From Modicisalibacter sp033446685 (GTDB lineage: Bacteria > Pseudomonadota > Gammaproteobacteria > Pseudomonadales > Halomonadaceae), in assembly GCF_033446685.1 (NCBI RefSeq), contig NZ_JAWQLY010000003.1:324099-388098 (forward strand): a DNA stretch of 64,000 nucleotides, in the 5' to 3' direction. Within the stretch, counting starts at the first letter, position 1, and the number at the start of each line of letters is the position of its first letter. Of the stretch, positions 61,269 to 64,000 are shown one piece after another. A model generated the notes under the pieces. The model did no database searches, was not told the origin of the DNA, and was given only the letters and a program-made list of their open reading frames with translations. Position numbers and translations under genes: made by a program.

Positions 61269-62762
61269 ATGTCCGAACCTTATCTTCGCGTCGACGGCAT
61301 TACCGTCGAGTTCCCCGGCGTGCGCGCGCTCGACACGGTCAGCTTCAGCGCCCGCGCGGGCGAGGTCCATGCCCTGATGGGCGAGAACGGCGCCGGCAAG
61401 TCGACCTTGCTCAAGGTGCTCAGCGGGGTCAACAAGGTCACCGCCGGCGCGCTGTGGATCGGCGGCGAGCGCCACGTCTTCAGCAATGCCCGCGAGGCGC
61501 TGAGCCAGGGCATCGCGATCATCTACCAGGAGCTGACGCTGTCGCCGAATCTGTCGGTGGCCGAGAACCTGCTGCTCGGTCAATTGCCCGAGCGCCGAGG
61601 TTTCATCGATCGCCGTCAGCTGCGCGAGCGCGCGCTCAAGGTACTCGAGGATCTCGGCGAGGCGAACATCCATCCCGCCACCAAGGTCCGCGACCTGTCG
61701 ATCGGCCAGCAGCAGATGATCGAGATCGGCCGGGCGCTGCTGCGCGATACCCGGATCATCGCCTTCGACGAACCCACCAGCAGCCTTTCAGTGCAGGAGA
61801 TTCGCCATCTGAAGCGCATCGTCGCGCGGCTGCGCGACGAGGGCCGGGTGGTGCTCTATGTCACTCATCGCATGGAGGAGGTCTTCGAGATGTGCGATGC
61901 GGTGACGGTGTTCCGCGACGGCCGCCATATCGCCACCCACGACTCGCTCGCCGGGATCGATCACGACACCCTGGTCAGCGAGATGGTCGGACGCGAGATC
62001 GCCGACGTGTACGGTTATCGTCCGCGTCAGCACGGCGAGACGCTGATGCGCGTCGAGGGCCTCAAGGGCCACGGCGTGCGCGAGCCGGTCAGTTTCGAGG
62101 TCAAGCGCGGCGAGGTGCTGGGGCTGTTCGGTCTGGTCGGCGCCGGGCGCAGCGAACTGATGCGGCTGGTCTGCGGCGTCGAGAGGGCCACCCAGGGGCA
62201 GGTGAATTTCGCCGGCGATACGTGCCTTTTCGCCAGCCCCCGCGAGGCGATACGCGCCGGCATCGCCATGTGTCCCGAGGATCGCAAGTCGCAGGGCATC
62301 TTTCCGGTGGCGAGTGTCGCCGACAACCTCAACATAAGCTGCCGACGCTTCTTCATGCGCTGGGGGCTGTTCCGTCATGCCCGCCGCGAGACCGACAACG
62401 CCAACGCATATATCCGTCAGTTGAGCATCAAGACGCCGGGCCCCAAGACTCCGATCAGCAATCTGTCGGGCGGCAACCAGCAGAAGGTGATCGTGGCGCG
62501 CTGGCTGGCCGAGGAGATCGAGCTGTTCGTGATGGACGAGCCGACCCGCGGCATCGATGTCGGCGCGCGCCGCGACATCTATTCGCTGCTCTACGATCTC
62601 GCCGAGCAGGGCAAGAGCGTGGTGGTGATCTCCAGCGACCTGGCCGAGGTCAGCTCGATCTGCGATCGCATCGGCGTGATGCGCGACGGCGCGCTGATCG
62701 ACATCGTCGAGCGCGACGAGGCCACCCCCGAACGCCTGTTGGGCCTGGCCCTGCCGGCCTGA
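61269..62762 (+). CDS. araG: L-arabinose ABC transporter, ATP-binding protein
   Basis: A 497-residue double ABC ATPase. Domain 1 has GENGAGKST, LSIGQQQMIEIGRAL and FDEPTSSLS. Domain 2 has GLVGAGRSEL (a degenerate Walker A, as usual in this family), LSGGNQQKVIVARWL and MDEPTRGIDV. It powers sugar import. The ATG at 61269 has GGAG upstream and follows araF by 60 bases. Confidence 0.93.
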   Translation: MSEPYLRVDGITVEFPGVRALDTVSFSARAGEVHALMGENGAGKSTLLKVLSGVNKVTAGALWIGGERHVFSNAREALSQGIAIIYQELTLSPNLSVAENLLLGQLPERRGFIDRRQLRERALKVLEDLGEANIHPATKVRDLSIGQQQMIEIGRALLRDTRIIAFDEPTSSLSVQEIRHLKRIVARLRDEGRVVLYVTHRMEEVFEMCDAVTVFRDGRHIATHDSLAGIDHDTLVSEMVGREIADVYGYRPRQHGETLMRVEGLKGHGVREPVSFEVKRGEVLGLFGLVGAGRSELMRLVCGVERATQGQVNFAGDTCLFASPREAIRAGIAMCPEDRKSQGIFPVASVADNLNISCRRFFMRWGLFRHARRETDNANAYIRQLSIKTPGPKTPISNLSGGNQQKVIVARWLAEEIELFVMDEPTRGIDVGARRDIYSLLYDLAEQGKSVVVISSDLAEVSSICDRIGVMRDGALIDIVERDEATPERLLGLALPA

Positions 62763-62787
62763 CGAAGATTTCAGAGAGGAATTACGC

Positions 62788-63792
62788 ATGTCCAGTGAAA
62801 AACTCGCCTCCTCCACGACGGCGCAGCCCGAGGGACGGCGCGGTCTGCCCAAGCCGCTGCGCACGCTGCTCGATACCTCGGGGCTGATCGCCATCTTCAT
62901 CCTGCTGTTCATCGGCCTGTCGGTACTGGTGCCGGACTTCCTGACCGGCCGCAACATCGTCGGCCTGCTGCTTTCGGTGACGCTGATCGGCACCATCGCC
63001 ACGACCATGATGATGGTGCTGGCGCTGGGCGAGGTCGATCTTTCGGTGGCCTCGATCGTCGCCTTCGCCGGCGTCGTGGCGGCGGTGATCACCTCGACCT
63101 CGGGCAGCGTGGTCGTCGGCGTGCTGGGCGGTGTGGCCGCCGGCGGCGCGGTGGGCGCCTTCAACGGTTTCGTGGTGGCGCGCTTCGGCATCAACTCGCT
63201 GATCGCCACGCTGGCGGCCATGGAGTTCGTGCGCGGGCTGGCCTACATCACTTCCGGCGGCGACGCGGTGATGATCACCGTGCCGGGGTTCTTCGACCTG
63301 GGTAGCGCCTCCTTTTTGGGCCTGACCCTGCCGGTGTGGACGATGATCGTGTGTTTCGTGATCTTCGGCGTGCTGCTCAACATGACCGCCTTCGGCCGCA
63401 ACGTGCTGGCCACCGGCGGCAACGCCGAGGCGGCGAGCCTGGCCGGGGTCAACGTACGCCGGCTCAAGATCACCGTGTTCGCGCTGCAGGGCGTGGTCGC
63501 CGGCATCGCCGGGGTGCTGCTCACCTCGCGCATGGGCCTGGGCGATCCCAACACCTCGCTGGGGCTGGAACTCGCGGTGATCTCGGCCTGTGTGCTGGGC
63601 GGCGTGTCGCTGTCCGGCGGGGTGGCGTCGATCACCGGCGTGCTGGTCGGCGTACTGATCATGGGCTGCGTGCAGAACGCCATGGGCCTACTCAACGTGC
63701 CGACCTTCTATCAGTACTTGGTGCGCGGGGCGATCCTGCTGCTGGCCGTGATGTTCGATCGCTGGAAGCAGACCCGGCGAGCGAAGGCGTAA
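62788..63792 (+). CDS. araH: L-arabinose ABC transporter, permease
   Basis: A 334-residue inner-membrane permease with about ten helices. Marks include LIGTIATTMMMVLALGEVDLS, GFVVARFGINSLIATLAAM, GRNVLATGGNAEAASLAGV and SRMGLGDPNTSLGLELAVISA, all typical of AraH/RbsC permeases. It follows araG by 25 bases and forms the transport channel. Confidence 0.93.
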   Translation: MSSEKLASSTTAQPEGRRGLPKPLRTLLDTSGLIAIFILLFIGLSVLVPDFLTGRNIVGLLLSVTLIGTIATTMMMVLALGEVDLSVASIVAFAGVVAAVITSTSGSVVVGVLGGVAAGGAVGAFNGFVVARFGINSLIATLAAMEFVRGLAYITSGGDAVMITVPGFFDLGSASFLGLTLPVWTMIVCFVIFGVLLNMTAFGRNVLATGGNAEAASLAGVNVRRLKITVFALQGVVAGIAGVLLTSRMGLGDPNTSLGLELAVISACVLGGVSLSGGVASITGVLVGVLIMGCVQNAMGLLNVPTFYQYLVRGAILLLAVMFDRWKQTRRAKA

Positions 63793-63803
63793 GGAGCTGA
63801 TTC

Positions 63804-64000
63804 ATGACTGATCAAAAACGTCCGCCTAGCTCTCAAGCCAGACCGCTGCGTTCTCGAGCAAAGCCGCTGCGCAGCGCCGCCTGGTTCGGCAGCGCCGACA
63901 AGAACGGCTTCATGTACCGCAGTTGGATGAAGAACCAGGGCATTCCCGATCACGAGTTCCAGGGCAAGCCGATCATCGGCATCTGCAACACCTGGTCGGA
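63804..64000 (+). CDS. IlvD/Edd-family dehydratase, probably L-arabonate dehydratase (5' end)
   Basis: The first 65 codons of a gene that continues past the window. After a basic start comes LRSAAWFGSADKNGFMYRSW, then GIPDHEFQGKPIIGICNTWS, the start of sugar-acid dehydratases such as L-arabonate dehydratase. AAGGAG lies before the ATG and the gene follows araH by 11 bases. The role fits the arabinose 1-dehydrogenase-like gene upstream. Catalytic cysteines lie beyond the window. Confidence 0.85.
   Translation, partial: MTDQKRPPSSQARPLRSRAKPLRSAAWFGSADKNGFMYRSWMKNQGIPDHEFQGKPIIGICNTWS

Overview
The window is a GC-rich bacterial chromosome segment. Gene order and protein resemblance point to a gammaproteobacterium of the Halomonadaceae (Halomonas or a close relative). 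The genus call is inference. The family signal comes from Pseudomonas-like proteins (GbdR, GbuA, AruI types) combined with a backbone gene order shared with pseudomonads.

Backbone (1-17.9 kb and 36.4-42.2 kb): the end of hemF, aroE, an M48 lipoprotein protease and a DUF815 ATPase. These are followed by a long leftward series der-bamB-yfgM-hisS-ispG-rodZ-pilW-rlmN-ndk-iscA-iscS-iscR-cysE-trmJ, with suhB on the other strand. The series resumes as secF-secD-yajC-tgt-queA and a tRNA-Leu(CAA). In Pseudomonas these two parts adjoin. Here they are split by about 18.5 kb of accessory genes. Two backbone features are odd: the isc locus lacks iscU, hscB, hscA and fdx, and SuhB has lost most of its metal-binding catalytic residues.

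Accessory block (18-36.4 kb): a TetR/MFS pair with two matching operator-like repeats; a copper-resistance cluster (response regulator, sensor kinase, DUF411 protein, Met/His-rich cupredoxin, CopA, CopB, cytochrome b561); and a leftward operon for 2-ketoarginine and 4-guanidinobutyrate breakdown (gbuA, a YjiH-type membrane protein, aruI, an NCS1 permease, a metallo-hydrolase, an aldehyde dehydrogenase). That operon starts at a good sigma-54 promoter, with tandem activator-like sites and a divergent sigma-54 activator gene.

Region after tRNA-Leu (42.2-51.3 kb): AT-rich spacers, a membrane-anchored DUF2726 protein, the PNAG exopolysaccharide operon pgaABCD (leftward), a decayed GH51 arabinofuranosidase, a small unknown protein, and probable regulatory RNA elements ahead of rnk.

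Right part (51.3-64 kb): rnk, a LysE exporter, an AidB-like acyl-CoA dehydrogenase, a GbdR-type regulator and mtgA. Then comes an arabinose cluster: an L-arabinose 1-dehydrogenase-like enzyme, a LysR regulator, an exported aldose epimerase, the ABC importer araFGH and the start of an IlvD/Edd sugar-acid dehydratase. Together these suggest non-phosphorylative L-arabinose oxidation. The motif GATAAC-N6-GATAT occurs upstream of both the epimerase and araF and may be the LysR site. No CRISPR array, insertion sequence or prophage was recognised.
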